In this document: in pieces, positions 19,485-29,200 of the stretch | Layout: each line of letters opens with the position of its first letter | Numbering within the stretch: the stretch's first letter is position 1 | Source of the DNA: Halomonas denitrificans | Lineage (GTDB): Bacteria; Pseudomonadota; Gammaproteobacteria; Xanthomonadales; Wenzhouxiangellaceae | Assembly (NCBI GenBank): GCA_019800895.1 | Contig: JAHVKF010000001.1 | Location: forward strand, 558,001 to 622,000 | Direction: 5' to 3' | DNA: 64,000 nt | The notes under the pieces: generated by a model | The model's input: the letters and a program-made list of their open reading frames with translations, nothing else | Told to the model about the DNA's origin: nothing | Database searches by the model: none | Translations under genes and position numbers: made by a program

Positions 19485-20017
19485 GCGGCCGGTGCCATGA
19501 AGGAATTCGTCCGTCGAATCTTCTTCTGCAGCTGGATGATGCCGTAGACCAGCTGCTCCGCCGACGGCGGGCAACCCGGGACGTAGACGTCGACCGGCAC
19601 GATGCGGTCGCAGCCGCGGGTCACTGCGTAGGAATAGTGGTAGTAACCCCCACCGTTGGCGCAGGAGCCCATGGAGATCACCCACTTGGGATCGGGCATC
19701 TGGTCGTAGACCTTGCGCAGGGCCGGGGCCATCTTGTTGCAGAGCGTGCCGGCAACGATCATCACGTCGGACTGGCGCGGGCTGGGCCGGAACACGACGC
19801 CGAAGCGGTCGAGGTCGTAGCGCGACGCGCCGGCGTGCATCATCTCGACGGCGCAGCAGGCCAGGCCGAAGGTCATCGGCCACATGCTGCCGGTGCGCGC
19901 CCAGTTGACCAGCGCGTCGACCGACGTCGTGACCATGCCCTTCGACAGCAGCGGGTTCGCGTCGGCACCGGGACGCAGGATGTCGTCGACCTGGTTCAGT
20001 TCAACGATGTCGCTCAT
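19481..20017 (-). CDS. nuoB: NADH-quinone oxidoreductase subunit B
   Basis: A 178-residue peripheral subunit of complex I carrying the terminal cluster N2 that reduces quinone. The four ligands are the adjacent pair in [11 protein letters not shown], one in [12 protein letters not shown] and one in [11 protein letters not shown]. It starts 4 bases after nuoA ends. Length and motifs are normal. Confidence 0.96.
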   Translation of the reverse strand: MSDIVELNQVDDILRPGADANPLLSKGMVTTSVDALVNWARTGSMWPMTFGLACCAVEMMHAGASRYDLDRFGVVFRPSPRQSDVMIVAGTLCNKMAPALRKVYDQMPDPKWVISMGSCANGGGYYHYSYAVTRGCDRIVPVDVYVPGCPPSAEQLVYGIIQLQKKIRRTNSFMAPAA

Positions 20018-20021
20018 GCGG

Positions 20022-20378
20022 TCACTCCCATTCCAGCGCGCCCTTCTTCCATTCGTAGATGAACCCGATCACCAGCACGGCCAGGAATACGGACATCGCG
20101 ATCAGGCCGGTCATGCCGATGGAATCGAGCGCCACCGCCCACGGAAACAGAAACGCGATTTCGAGATCGAAGATGATGAACAGGATGGCGACGAGGTAGA
20201 AGCGCACGTCGAACTTCATGCGCGAATCCTCGAAGGCCTCGAAGCCGCACTCGTACGGCGAGAGCTTCTCGGCATCGGGGCGACGCGGCCCGAGAATGCC
20301 ACCGGCCGCGAGCAGGGCGACGCCCATGCCGGCCGCGACACCGAGAAAGATCAGGATCGGAAAGTATTCGGTCAGCAT
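20022..20378 (-). CDS. nuoA: NADH-quinone oxidoreductase subunit A
   Basis: The 118-residue first subunit of the operon: a three-helix membrane protein with the family loop [20 protein letters not shown] and [13 protein letters not shown]. It opens the 14-gene nuo operon. The upstream 160 bases to the tRNA-Leu gene should contain the operon promoter, but I cannot assign -35/-10 boxes with confidence. Confidence 0.95.
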   Translation of the reverse strand: MLTEYFPILIFLGVAAGMGVALLAAGGILGPRRPDAEKLSPYECGFEAFEDSRMKFDVRFYLVAILFIIFDLEIAFLFPWAVALDSIGMTGLIAMSVFLAVLVIGFIYEWKKGALEWE

Positions 20379-20483
20379 TTCGCCTCGCTTCCAGCTCGCC
20401 CCCGCTCGACCGGGGTGGATGGCACAGGACGCGCCCAGCGGCTCCCGGGCGGATCGCCTGCACCTTCGCCTTGTCGTGAATCG

Positions 20484-20514
20484 ATCGCTTCGAGACTCGG
20501 TCGGTCGAAGCGAT
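20484..20514 (-). terminator. Perfect 10-bp hairpin between tRNA-Leu and nuoA
   Basis: ATCGCTTCGA and TCGAAGCGAT pair perfectly around an 11-base loop. It lies 26 bases past the tRNA 3' end and about 105 bases before nuoA. It lacks a U-tract. It could end the tRNA transcript, help 3' processing, or sit in the nuo leader. Confidence 0.4.
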
Positions 20515-20539
20515 ATGTCGCAACGTTACGTCGTGAACC

Positions 20540-20626
20540 TGGTGCCGAAGGCCGGACTCGAACCGGCACGGCCGTTAGGCCACTGCCCCCTCAAGACAGC
20601 GTGTCTACCAATTCCACCACTTCGGC
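20540..20626 (-). tRNA. tRNA-Leu (anticodon GAG), CCA encoded
   Basis: The 87-base minus-strand gene folds as a class II tRNA. The acceptor stem is GCCGAAG/CTTCGGC, the D arm contains TGGTAGACAC, the anticodon stem CTGTC/GGCAG closes loop TTGAGGG (anticodon GAG), there is a long variable arm, and the T arm is GCCGGTTCGAGTCCGGC. The 3' CCA is encoded (TGG at 20540-20542). Its position between secG and nuoA is an arrangement known from Xanthomonadales. Confidence 0.96.
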
Positions 20627-20674
20627 AGGTACACGACGTGAAACTCGTTGTTCGGAACTCGGCCGACCGTACGG

Positions 20675-21169
20675 TCAGTCGACCGGAGGCTCCGGGATGA
20701 CCTCGGACGACTCGTCCTCGGCAGACGCGGCCTGGTTGCCGGCCTGGTTGCCGGACGCCTGGTTGCCGGACTGATCGTCCGCCCCGTCGGCCTGCGCGTC
20801 GTCGCCCGAGGCTTCGCGCGGCTCGGAATCGAGCTGCTCGATGACCGCGTCGACCGCCGCGTCGGCATCGTTCGCCGCATCGGCGGCGGAGGATTCGAGG
20901 GCGCCGACCACGCCCAGGTCGTCGGTCGCTTCGCGGTTGCCGCCGGCGGCGAGGACCGCCATGGTCAGGCTGATGCCGAAGAAACCGACCGCGAGCCAGG
21001 AGGTCGTGCGGGTCAGGAAATTGGACGCACCGCGCGAGCCGAACACGGTGCCCGATGCACCGGACCCGAACGCGGCGCCCATGGTCGCACCCGGTCCGCG
21101 CTGGACCAGCACGATGGCGATCAGGCCAGCGGCCAGCAGGACGTGCAACACGATCAATACAGTAAACAT
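20675..21169 (-). CDS. secG: Preprotein translocase subunit SecG
   Basis: SecG is the small two-helix subunit of the SecYEG inner-membrane protein channel. Residues 1-75 match the family: helix 1, then the conserved GPGATMGAAFGSGASGTVFGSRG loop region, then FLTRTTSWLAVGFF and helix 2. The protein has 164 residues, against about 110 in E. coli; the extra part is an acidic Ala/Asp/Gln tail with a short Asn-Gln repeat (GNQASGNQAGNQAA; DNA repeat around 20730-20770). The tail is probably disordered. It follows tpiA and precedes the tRNA-Leu gene. Confidence 0.94.
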   Translation of the reverse strand: MFTVLIVLHVLLAAGLIAIVLVQRGPGATMGAAFGSGASGTVFGSRGASNFLTRTTSWLAVGFFGISLTMAVLAAGGNREATDDLGVVGALESSAADAANDADAAVDAVIEQLDSEPREASGDDAQADGADDQSGNQASGNQAGNQAASAEDESSEVIPEPPVD

Positions 21170-21228
21170 GCGTCGTCAGATTCCGTCGTCGTCGAATTCG
21201 GTGCCGGGTCGTCGCGCCTGCCGCCGCC

Positions 21229-21996
21229 TCAGCGCGCTGCAGCCCCGACGATCCCCATGAACGATGCCGCATCCAGCGATGCGCCGCCGATCAGGCCGCC
21301 GTCGATGTCTTCGCAGGCCAGCAGTTCCGGCGCGTTGCCGGGCTTCATGCTGCCGCCGTAGACAATCCGAATGCGGCCCGCAATTGTAGCATCATCATTG
21401 GCGAGACGGGCCCGGATGAATGCATGGATTTCCTGCGCCTGGTCGGGCGTGGCGGTCCGCCCGGTGCCGATCGCCCAGACCGGTTCGTAGGCGATCACCG
21501 CGTGCTCGAAGGCCGCGATCCCGGCGTGCCGGACGACCGCGTCCACCTGCGCGCCGATCACCGCCTCGGCCTCGCCCGCATCGCGCTGCGCCAGGGTTTC
21601 GCCGACGCACAGGACCGGCACGAGGCCGGCCTCGACCGCCGCCGTGAACCGCGCCGCAACGACCGCATCGGTCTCGCCGTGGTCTTCGCGCCGCTCCGAG
21701 TGACCGACCAGCACCAGGGAAACGCCGCAATCGACCAGCATCGCCGCCGCCACGTCGCCCGTGTGGGCGCCGGGCGCCTCGGCGCTGAGATCCTGCGCGC
21801 CGAGCCGGACCGCGGAGTCGCCCAGCGCATCGCGCGCGGTCAGCAGGTACGGGAACGGCGGCATCACGGCGACGTCCGCATCGACCGGCCGGGCCTCGTA
21901 CGCGGACACGATGTCTCCGATCAGCGCCCGGGTCATGGCCTGCGAGCCGTTCATCTTCCAGTTGCCTGCGATCAGCGGTCGTCGATCGGGATGCAT
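21229..21996 (-). CDS. tpiA: Triosephosphate isomerase
   Basis: A 255-residue cytoplasmic TIM-barrel enzyme that interconverts dihydroxyacetone phosphate and glyceraldehyde 3-phosphate in glycolysis. Active-site residues are present: N12 and K14 in GNWKMNG, H99 in VGHSERR, E171 in AYEPVWAIGTG, and the phosphate-binding YGGS and GGLIGGASL near the end. The start at 21996 has a strong ribosome-binding site (GAGGAGA). The frame is open for another 110 codons upstream, but that part has no TIM homology and crosses a minisatellite. It is followed by secG, as in many gammaproteobacteria. Confidence 0.96.
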   Translation of the reverse strand: MHPDRRPLIAGNWKMNGSQAMTRALIGDIVSAYEARPVDADVAVMPPFPYLLTARDALGDSAVRLGAQDLSAEAPGAHTGDVAAAMLVDCGVSLVLVGHSERREDHGETDAVVAARFTAAVEAGLVPVLCVGETLAQRDAGEAEAVIGAQVDAVVRHAGIAAFEHAVIAYEPVWAIGTGRTATPDQAQEIHAFIRARLANDDATIAGRIRIVYGGSMKPGNAPELLACEDIDGGLIGGASLDAASFMGIVGAAAR

Positions 21997-22360
21997 GGGG
22001 TTCTCCTCGGTCCGTGGGTCTCGTAAGCCGCCGGCACACAACGCGGCGCGATGCACGTCGCTCGGGCCGTTCGGTCGGCGGCGGGCGACAGGATAGGCGC
22101 AGGGCGCGTCGGGCGCAATGCGAGACGCCCGCTTGGCTCGCCGTTCACATCGACGCTGCATGATCCGGCCGAGTACGAGGCCTGCCCGCCGGCAGCCGCC
22201 GGCATCCGGCGTCTTCCGGGTTCGTCTTCCGGGTTCGTCTTCCGGGTTCGTCTTCCGGGTTCGTCTTCCGGGTTCGTCTTCCGGGGCGACGCCGGCACCG
22301 ACGAGGAATCCGGCGACCGCCTCGACCGCATTCACCCTTCAATCGATGGAGTCGAAACCG
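21997..22360. other. Divergent intergenic region between tpiA and the yceI-like pseudogene
   Basis: These 364 bases separate divergent genes and must hold both promoters. I see no convincing coding sequence. The one clear structure is the 13-bp tandem repeat at 22211-22285, which lies 76 bases before the yceI-like start. No promoter boxes can be assigned with confidence. Confidence 0.6.
22211..22285. repeat. 13-bp tandem repeat, five exact copies plus a partial sixth
   Basis: The unit GTCTTCCGGGTTC occurs five times without a mismatch at 22211-22275, and a sixth partial copy (GTCTTCCGGG) ends at 22285. The unit is not a multiple of 3. It lies in the leader of the broken yceI-like gene, so copy number could alter promoter spacing or leader structure. 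Confidence 0.95.
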
Positions 22361-22963
22361 ATGATCCGATCCCGCCTTGGCATCACCCTGCTGTGCGGCT
22401 CGCTGCTGGCCGCTGCCGGCCCGACCGCCGCCGCCCCCGAGCAGTACACGATCGACACGCGCGGCATGCATGCGTTCGTCTAGTTCAAGATCTCGCACCT
22501 CGGCTTTTCCTGGCTGTACGGCCGCTTCGACGACTTCGACGGCCGCTTAACCTTCGATCCCGAAGCGCCCGAGGAAAGCTCCGTCGAGGTCGAAATCCGG
22601 ACGTCCAGTGTCAACACCAACCTGGAGCGGCGCGACGATCACCTGCGCGGGGAAGACTTCCTGCAGGTCGACGCCCACCCCGAGGCGAGCTTCCGCTCGA
22701 CCGCCTTCGAGCCCCTGGGCGACGACCGCTACCGGCTGACCGGCGACCTGTCGCTGCTCGGCCAGACGCGCGAAGTCACCATCGATGTCGAGCAGACCGG
22801 CGCCGGCGAAGACCCCTGGGGCAACTATCGCCGGGGGTTCCAGGGCAGCACGACCCTGACGCTGGCGGACTGGGGCATCACCTACGACCTCGGGCCGGCC
22901 GAGACCGTCGAGATGATCCTGTCGATCGAGGGCATCCGCCAGTCGGAGGACGACGCGTCCTGA
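22361..22963 (+). pseudogene. yceI: YceI-like secreted lipid-binding protein, interrupted by one in-frame TAG
   Basis: The frame encodes a YceI-family periplasmic lipocalin-like beta-barrel that binds isoprenoid-type lipids. A signal peptide (MIRSRLGITLLCGSLLAAAG) is followed by EQYTIDTRGMHAFV, then TAG at 22481-22483, then FKISHLGFSWLYGRFDDFDG and the rest of the domain, open to TGA at 22961. E. coli YceI reads [20 protein letters not shown] at the same place, so the stop replaces a single residue and no frameshift is needed. Because the remaining 159 codons are intact and well conserved, the mutation is recent, or it is a base-call error, or it is read through. TAG is used as an ordinary stop elsewhere in the window. 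An alternative ATG lies at 22346. Confidence 0.9.
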
Positions 22964-22985
22964 CTTGCGAGACGATCGCAGAAGC

Positions 22986-23010
22986 CGTTCGGGCGGCCGC
23001 CGCCCGAACG
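22986..23010. terminator. Perfect 11-bp GC-rich hairpin between convergent genes
   Basis: CGTTCGGGCGG and CCGCCCGAACG pair without mismatch around a 3-base loop. The hairpin sits 23 bases after the yceI-like stop and 21 bases beyond the pmbA stop on the other strand, the expected place for a bidirectional transcription terminator. It lacks U-tracts. Confidence 0.65.
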
Positions 23011-23030
23011 CGGCGATGCCTGCGCCGCGA

Positions 23031-24410
23031 TCAATCCCCGCCGACCGTCATCCGGTCGATCAGGATCGAGGGGGTCTGCACGTTGCGCCGGCGCTCGACA
23101 TCCGCGCCCAGGGCCCGGAGGCCGGAGAACATGTCGCGCAGGTTGCCGGCGATGGTGATTTCCTCGACCGGCCAGGCCACCTCCCCGTCCTCGATCCAGA
23201 AGCCCGATGCCCCGCGCGAATAGTCGCCGGTCACCAGGTTGACCCCCTGCCCCATCACCTCCGTGACCACCAGGCCGCGGCCCATCTCGCGGACCAGCTG
23301 CGCCTGGTCCAGGGAGCCGGGCCGCACGAGCAGGTTTCGGACGCCGCCGGCGTTGCCCGTGGACTCCAGCCCGAGCTTGCGCGCCGAGTAGCTCGACAGC
23401 ACGTAGCGCGCGAGGCGGCCCGCGTCGATCAACGGGGCGGCCTGCGTGGCCACGCCCTCGGCGTCGAAGGAACTGGACCGGTCCGCGCCGTGCAGGTGCG
23501 GGTTCTCGTCGATCTGGACGAAGTCCGGGAAGATGGCCTCGCCCTGGCGGTCGAGGAGGAAGCTCGATCGGCGATAGAGATTGCCGCCGGACGCGGCGCC
23601 GATCAGGTGACGGACCAGCCCCAGCGCCGTATCGGGCGTGAACAGCACCGGCGCCGGTCCGGTCGGCGCCCGGCGCGCACCGAGCCGCCGCAGCGCCCGC
23701 TCGGCGGCACCGCGGCCGGTCGCTTCGGGATCGGCCAACGCATCGAAGCGGCTCCGGTCGTCCCAGTCCCAGTCGCGCTGCATGCCGTCGTCGTCGGCGG
23801 CGATCAGCACGCAGCTCTGGCCGAAGCGGGTCGAGCGACGCGCGCCGACGAACCCGTGCGAATTGGCGTAGACCCCGACCGCGGCCGACGTCGAGACCCC
23901 CGCGCCCTCCGAGTTGTCGATCCGCGCGTCCACCGATCGACCGGCGGCCTCGATCGCCCGCGCCCGCTCGATCAGCGCGGTCATCTCCGGCATCGCCGGA
24001 TGCCACAGATCGAAGTCCTCGATCACGGTCGCCATCCGGCCGGCGTCGGCAAGGCCGCCGGCCGGATCGGCCTGCGTGTGCCGGGCGATCGCCAGGGCCT
24101 GCTCCACGGCCTGGCCCAGGGCCTCCGGCGACAGGTCACCGGTGGTCGCCGAGCCGCTGGCCCGGCCGCGGTAGACGGTGATGGAAACGCCACGGTCGCG
24201 CGCCTCTTCCAGCGTGTCGATCTCGCCGAGGCGCACGTTGACTTCGCGCGACAGCGACGAATTGACGCTGACCTCGGCCTGGTCCGCGCCGCCGGCGCGC
24301 GCTCGCCGAAGCACGTCGGACGCGACGTCGGTGAGCAGCGCCTGCTCGCCGTCCGGGTCGTCGAGCAGGTCGTGGGCACCGCGCTGGATCACGTCGCGGG
24401 AAGCGCTCAT
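23031..24410 (-). CDS. pmbA: Metalloprotease PmbA (TldE)
   Basis: A 459-residue cytoplasmic subunit of the TldD/PmbA (TldE) metalloprotease, which processes small modified peptides such as microcins and is linked to CcdA antitoxin turnover in E. coli. The family pattern is seen in [20 protein letters not shown] and, near the C-terminus, [20 protein letters not shown]. The start at 24410 ([11 protein letters not shown]) overlaps the tldD stop by 4 bases; the open frame further upstream overlaps tldD and is not coding. PmbA normally lacks the metal-binding motif, which is supplied by TldD, its partner encoded just upstream. Confidence 0.93.
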   Translation of the reverse strand: MSASRDVIQRGAHDLLDDPDGEQALLTDVASDVLRRARAGGADQAEVSVNSSLSREVNVRLGEIDTLEEARDRGVSITVYRGRASGSATTGDLSPEALGQAVEQALAIARHTQADPAGGLADAGRMATVIEDFDLWHPAMPEMTALIERARAIEAAGRSVDARIDNSEGAGVSTSAAVGVYANSHGFVGARRSTRFGQSCVLIAADDDGMQRDWDWDDRSRFDALADPEATGRGAAERALRRLGARRAPTGPAPVLFTPDTALGLVRHLIGAASGGNLYRRSSFLLDRQGEAIFPDFVQIDENPHLHGADRSSSFDAEGVATQAAPLIDAGRLARYVLSSYSARKLGLESTGNAGGVRNLLVRPGSLDQAQLVREMGRGLVVTEVMGQGVNLVTGDYSRGASGFWIEDGEVAWPVEEITIAGNLRDMFSGLRALGADVERRRNVQTPSILIDRMTVGGD

Positions 24411-25837
24411 GCCGTCCCCCCGACGGTCAGACCGTCGATCTTCAGGGTCGGCTGGCCGACACCCACCGGGACGCCTTGGCCGTCCTTGCCGCACACGCCG
24501 ACGCCGGCATCGAGCTCAAGGTCGTTGCCGACCATCGACACCCGCGTCAGTACATCCGGGCCGTTGCCGATCAGCGTCGCGCCCTTCAGCGGCGCGCCGA
24601 CCTTGCCGTTCTTCACCCGGTAGGCCTCCGAGGCGACGAACACGAACTTGCCGGAGGTGATGTCGACCTGGCCGCCGTTGAAGTTCACCGCGTAGATGCC
24701 ATCGTCCACCGACGCCAGGATTTCCTCCGGGTCGTGGTCGCCGGGCCGCATGTAGGTGTTCGTCATCCGCGGCATGGGAACGTGTGCGAAGGATTCCCGG
24801 CGGCCGTTTCCGGTCGGCTTCATGCCCATCGCCCGAGCGTTGAGCTTGTCCTGCATCAGGCCCGTCAGGCGGCCGTTCTCGATCAGCGTGGTGCACGAGG
24901 TCGGCGTCCCCTCGTCGTCGATCGACAGGGAGCCGCGCCGACCGGGCAGGGTCCCGTCATCGACGACGGTGCAGTGCTCGGTCGCGACCCGTTCCCCGAT
25001 CCGGCCGTTGAATGCCGAGATGCCCTTGCGATGGAAATCACCCTCGAGGCCGTGGCCGATCGCCTCGTGCAGCAGCACGCCGGGCCAACCCGGTCCGAGC
25101 ACGACGGTCATCTGGCCGGCCGGGGCGTCCTCGGCGCCGAGGTTCAGGGTGGCCTGGCGGACCGCCTCGCCGGCGAGGCGCTGCCAGGCGTCGGCCTGCA
25201 TCAGTTCGTCCAGCGCGTAGCGACCGCCGCCCCCGGCATTGCCCGATTCGCGCCGATCGCCTTCCTCGGCGATCACCCGGACGTCGAGCCGGACCAGCGG
25301 CCGCACGTCGCCGGCGCGGGTGCCGTCGCTGGCCGCGATCAGCACCGACTCGTACTGGCAGGCGAGCGAAACGTTGACCTGGCTGACGCGCGGATCCAGC
25401 GAACGGGCGTAGGCGTCGATCGTGCGCAGCAGGTCGACCTTGTCGGCCGAGCCGCGCGCCGCGATCGGATCGTCCGGCGAGTACAGCGCCGGCGCCTGCA
25501 CCGGGCTCGCCACCGGAAGGCTGCCGGAGCTTCCACTGCGAGCGATCGAGCGGGCGCTGCCGGCGGCCTCCATCAGGGCCGGCAGGTTGATCGTGTCGGC
25601 GTAGGCGAAGCCCGTACCGGTGCCGACGATCGCCCGCACTCCGACCCCCTGGTCGATGTGGAAGCCGCCGGCCTTGACGATGCCGTCCTCCAGGCTCCAG
25701 GTCTCGGTCCGGCGATGCTGGAAATACAGGTCGCCGAGATCCACCGCGCCGGCCACCAGCCGGCCCAGCACGCGGTCGAGATCGTCCGGCTGGAGCTCGG
25801 CCGGGGTCAGGAGATGTTCGGTCGCCAGTTGCAGCAT
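24407..25837 (-). CDS. tldD: Metalloprotease TldD
   Basis: A 476-residue catalytic subunit of the TldD/TldE protease. The zinc-binding HExxxH-type motif appears in [14 protein letters not shown], with the fold regions GWPGVLLHE and [16 protein letters not shown] chose the ATG at 25837 ([15 protein letters not shown]). The frame stays open upstream, but the added residues (including [11 protein letters not shown]) are translation of a repeat arm of element C and have no TldD homology. It overlaps pmbA by 4 bases and follows yhdP, as in E. coli. Confidence 0.95.
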   Translation of the reverse strand: MLQLATEHLLTPAELQPDDLDRVLGRLVAGAVDLGDLYFQHRRTETWSLEDGIVKAGGFHIDQGVGVRAIVGTGTGFAYADTINLPALMEAAGSARSIARSGSSGSLPVASPVQAPALYSPDDPIAARGSADKVDLLRTIDAYARSLDPRVSQVNVSLACQYESVLIAASDGTRAGDVRPLVRLDVRVIAEEGDRRESGNAGGGGRYALDELMQADAWQRLAGEAVRQATLNLGAEDAPAGQMTVVLGPGWPGVLLHEAIGHGLEGDFHRKGISAFNGRIGERVATEHCTVVDDGTLPGRRGSLSIDDEGTPTSCTTLIENGRLTGLMQDKLNARAMGMKPTGNGRRESFAHVPMPRMTNTYMRPGDHDPEEILASVDDGIYAVNFNGGQVDITSGKFVFVASEAYRVKNGKVGAPLKGATLIGNGPDVLTRVSMVGNDLELDAGVGVCGKDGQGVPVGVGQPTLKIDGLTVGGTA

Positions 25838-26206
25838 GTCGTCAGGGTACTCGTATGGTGCCAGTCGTCGAGGCAGTCGCAGCGGCGTTGGTCGCCGCCA
25901 GTCAAAGAAATTCCTTGTGTGTCCACGGATGAACGCAGATGAACACTGATGAACGAACCGGTGAAACAATGATCTTTCGATTCAGCGCCGAGCTTCGGCA
26001 AGGATTCGATCCTCGTCCGGACTCCCGAGCCCATGGGGCGGATTTTCCGGGTCTTGCGAGACCGATCGATTTCTTGATCGAGAGCCGATCATCCGAACCA
26101 CGACACCGACATTATCCGTGTTGATCCGTGTTCATCTGTGGACTAAACATCGTTAATCGCGCTCTCGATCGCGCCGAATCCAGATATCCGGGCAATGGCC
26201 GCCGAT
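25838..26206. other. Intergenic region between yhdP and tldD, mostly palindromic element C
   Basis: These 369 bases lie between same-strand genes. The bulk is element C (25921-26143). The remainder shows no gene. In E. coli yhdP and tldD are close together; here the element has opened the gap. Confidence 0.6.
25921..26143. repeat. Palindromic intergenic element C (10-bp-periodic arms)
   Basis: Left arm 25921-25954 (GTCCACGGATGAACGCAGAT...) and right arm 26113-26143 are inverted, imperfect copies around a 158-base core. The core is longer than in elements A and B and not related to them by eye. The arms have drifted more than in A or B (CACTGATG, GATCAAC variants), suggesting an older copy. 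Confidence 0.82.
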
Positions 26207-29200
26207 TCAACCACCCTCGGCAGTCCCGGGCGGTGATTCCGGCTCCGGCAGGCTTTCGACGCCGCGGGCGCTGACCGGCACCAGCACCGGGTCGTCCCAG
26301 GGACCGGTCACCGTGTACTGGACCTCGGAAATCCCGCGCAGCGGCTTGTCGAGCAGCTGCTGCAGCGCCGCGCCGGCCGCGGCGCCGATCGGGCCGCCGG
26401 TCAGCGCGCCGATGATCGGCAGGGTCGAGCCGACGCCGGGCTGAACGATCAGGGTCTGGTCGTAGGTCTGCTCGGCCAGGTCCGTTTCGCCACGGATCTG
26501 CACGATCGCTGCCGGCGCCTCGATCACCAGGTCGTCGGTCACCGCGCGGCCCTGGGCCAGTTCGAAATGCCCCGCGACCCGGTCGAAGGTCAGCCCCTCG
26601 GCGAACACGTCGGTGAAGTCCATCCGCAGGCGGCGAGGAATCGAATTGAGGCTGACCAGCCCGAGCAGGCGGCCGGCGCCGACGCGCGCTTCGGGAATCA
26701 CGCCGTCGCCGATCGCCAGGTCCAGCTCGCCCTCGAAGCGCTCGAGGGTGAAATCCAGCGGACTGCCCGGCCATCCTCCGGTAAGCGTGATCACCGCCCG
26801 GCCGCGCTGCAGCGCAAGGTCGTAGCCGGCGTCGGCGAGCACCTGCCCCAGGCTGTCGGCAGTCAGGCGGAAGCGTCCGCGCGTTCTCGGCTGGTCCGAA
26901 TCGGCCGGCATCCTCCAGCGCCCGCCGCCGGTCAGGCCGAGGGTCGGGTGCTCGATCGAGAACTGCTCGATTTCCAGTCCGCGCGCGGCGGCGTGCGTAT
27001 TGACCGACAGCCGACCCAGCGCCAGGTCGCCGTAGCGCAGGTCGTCGATCCGAACGTCGACCTCGGGCAGCCGGCGAGGATCGATCCGGCTCGGCCGCGA
27101 GGGCGTCCCGTCGGCGTCCTCGCGCCGCGGCCAGTGCAGGCGATCGAGGTCGACGACCACCGCCCCGGCACCGGCGGCGGGCAGCCGGAACCGGCCGGCC
27201 AGCGCCGGGCCGTCCAGCAGCAGGCGCCAGTAGTCCGCTTCGCGGCCCAGGGACGCGGCCACCGGTCCGAGCGACGCGGCATCGAAGCGCAGATCGCCGA
27301 TCGTCACATCGACCCATCCGTCGACCGCGCGGTCCAGCGCCAGCTCGAGGCCTGCACCCCCGGATGCGTCACCGGGGGCTTCAACGGCCCCGGGGCCGGT
27401 CGCGAATTGCCCGACCCAGCCCGACAGGTCGAGGGCGGCGAGGTCGCCGACGACCCGAAAGGCCTCGGCGGTCGGCAGCGAGGCCTCCGCCGCACCCAGC
27501 CCCAGGCCGAGCCGGTCCGCGCCGACCAGGCCTTCGATCCGGTCGACCAGGTCGAAGCGGATCGGTGCCGGCGAGTCGCCGAGCGGCACGTCCAGGCGGA
27601 ACGGCCAGCGAGCGTCGGCCGGCTTGTCGAGCGGCTCGGGCCAGGCCAGTGCCAGGCCGACCAGGTCGCTTTCCACGATCACCGAGCCGGTCGGCCCGGA
27701 ATCGCCGCGATCCGGTACCGACGGCCCGCTCGACTCCGTGTTCGCCGGCGAATCCTCCGCGCCCCGGATCGTGACGTCGAAGCGCGGCGCACCGGAGGCG
27801 TCGGCCAGGAGCGGTGCCAGTTCGGCCGGACGGTCGTCCGGCAGCGCCGCGGCCGGCGGCCATTCGCCGGCCAGGCGCAGTTCGAAGGTCGGTTGGAAGT
27901 CGGCCGCGACCTCCAGCTCGACCGCCCTTCCCGCGCGCCGCCCGCCCAGCACCGACGGCCCGAACCCGTCGCGGCCGAAGCGCACGCGGCCGGTCAGCGC
28001 ATCGAGCCGGTAGGCCGGCGCCGGCCAGCGCAGCACGGCCTCGTCGAACACCACCTCGCCGTCGAGCTGCCAGTCGTCGATCCGCTTGACCGGCAGCACC
28101 ACGCGAGCGGTCGCGGCCGCGGCGCCGCGCAACTCCAGCCGTTCCAGGGTCGGTCGCGCCGCCTCCAGCGGCAGGGCCCGGACCAGGTCGACCAGGGCGT
28201 CCGCTCCCGTCCCTGCCGCCGTTTCCAGCATGAGGGTCAGCTCGGCGTCGCGCAGCCGCGGAATCTCGATCCGCGGCCCGACCAGCGCCGTGCCGGCGAT
28301 CCGGCCCGTGCCGATCGCCGCGGTCATCGACTCGCCGAGGAAGGTCACGCGCGCCTCGAGGTCGGTCGCGGCCGGCCAACCGTCGGCGTAGGCCAGGGTC
28401 AGCCCCCCGACGTCGATCCGACTTTCCAGGCCGCCGTCGGGCAGGCGTTGCTTCCAGGTCCGCGGGGTTCCGAACAACGTGGTCGTCGCCTCGGCCCGAT
28501 CGACGCCGACCAGGGCATCGACCAGCCACGCGCGCGTCTTCGGGGGCAGGCCGCGCCGCGGAATCCAGTCGGCCGGCGCCTCGGTCGAGATGCGCGGGGT
28601 CTCGACCAGCAGGTCGAGAAACAGCGGATGGGCGACCGAATCGCCGGCGTCGAACAGTCGTCCGTCGATCGCAAGCACGACCTCCGGGTGGGCCAGCACC
28701 AGATCGCGGACGTCCATCGACGACGGCCGCAACAGCAGCGAGCCCTCGTCGGCGTCGAAGCGCAGAGGTCGCTCGAACAGCCCCGGCCATTCGAGCCCGA
28801 CCACGCCGCAGGGCTGCACGACCAGCGCGTCGCCGGCCAGCGCCAACTCCAGCCGCGAGGCGTGCACGTCCAGCGGACCGGGCATCCGCTCGGCGACCCG
28901 ACCGGTCAGTTCCACACGAACGTCAAGGTCTTCGATCACGCCGGAGGCTGCGTGGAGATGGCCGCTGGCGTCCCCGCCGAGGGCCAGGTCGCGCGCGATT
29001 CCGGCCAGCTCGAATTCCGGCAGCGCGCCGCGCTCGCGCAGGGGCTCGGTCCACCGGTGCAAAAGCGCCAGGTCGATCGATTCCGCCGCCAGCGCCCAGT
29101 GATCCGGGCTCCGGCCGACCGCCGCGTTCTCGATCCAGGTCACGCCCCGGTCCGGATCGCGTCCTTCGATATCGAGCACCAGCGCCTCGTGGTCGGTGTC

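Noticed and set aside
22211-22285. Could the short direct repeats be a CRISPR array?
   Set aside because: The 13-bp units are contiguous with no spacers, and there are no cas genes.
22481-22483. Genome-wide reassignment of TAG as a sense codon
   Set aside because: TAG ends rlmH and the decaheme gene at expected positions, so it works as a stop here.
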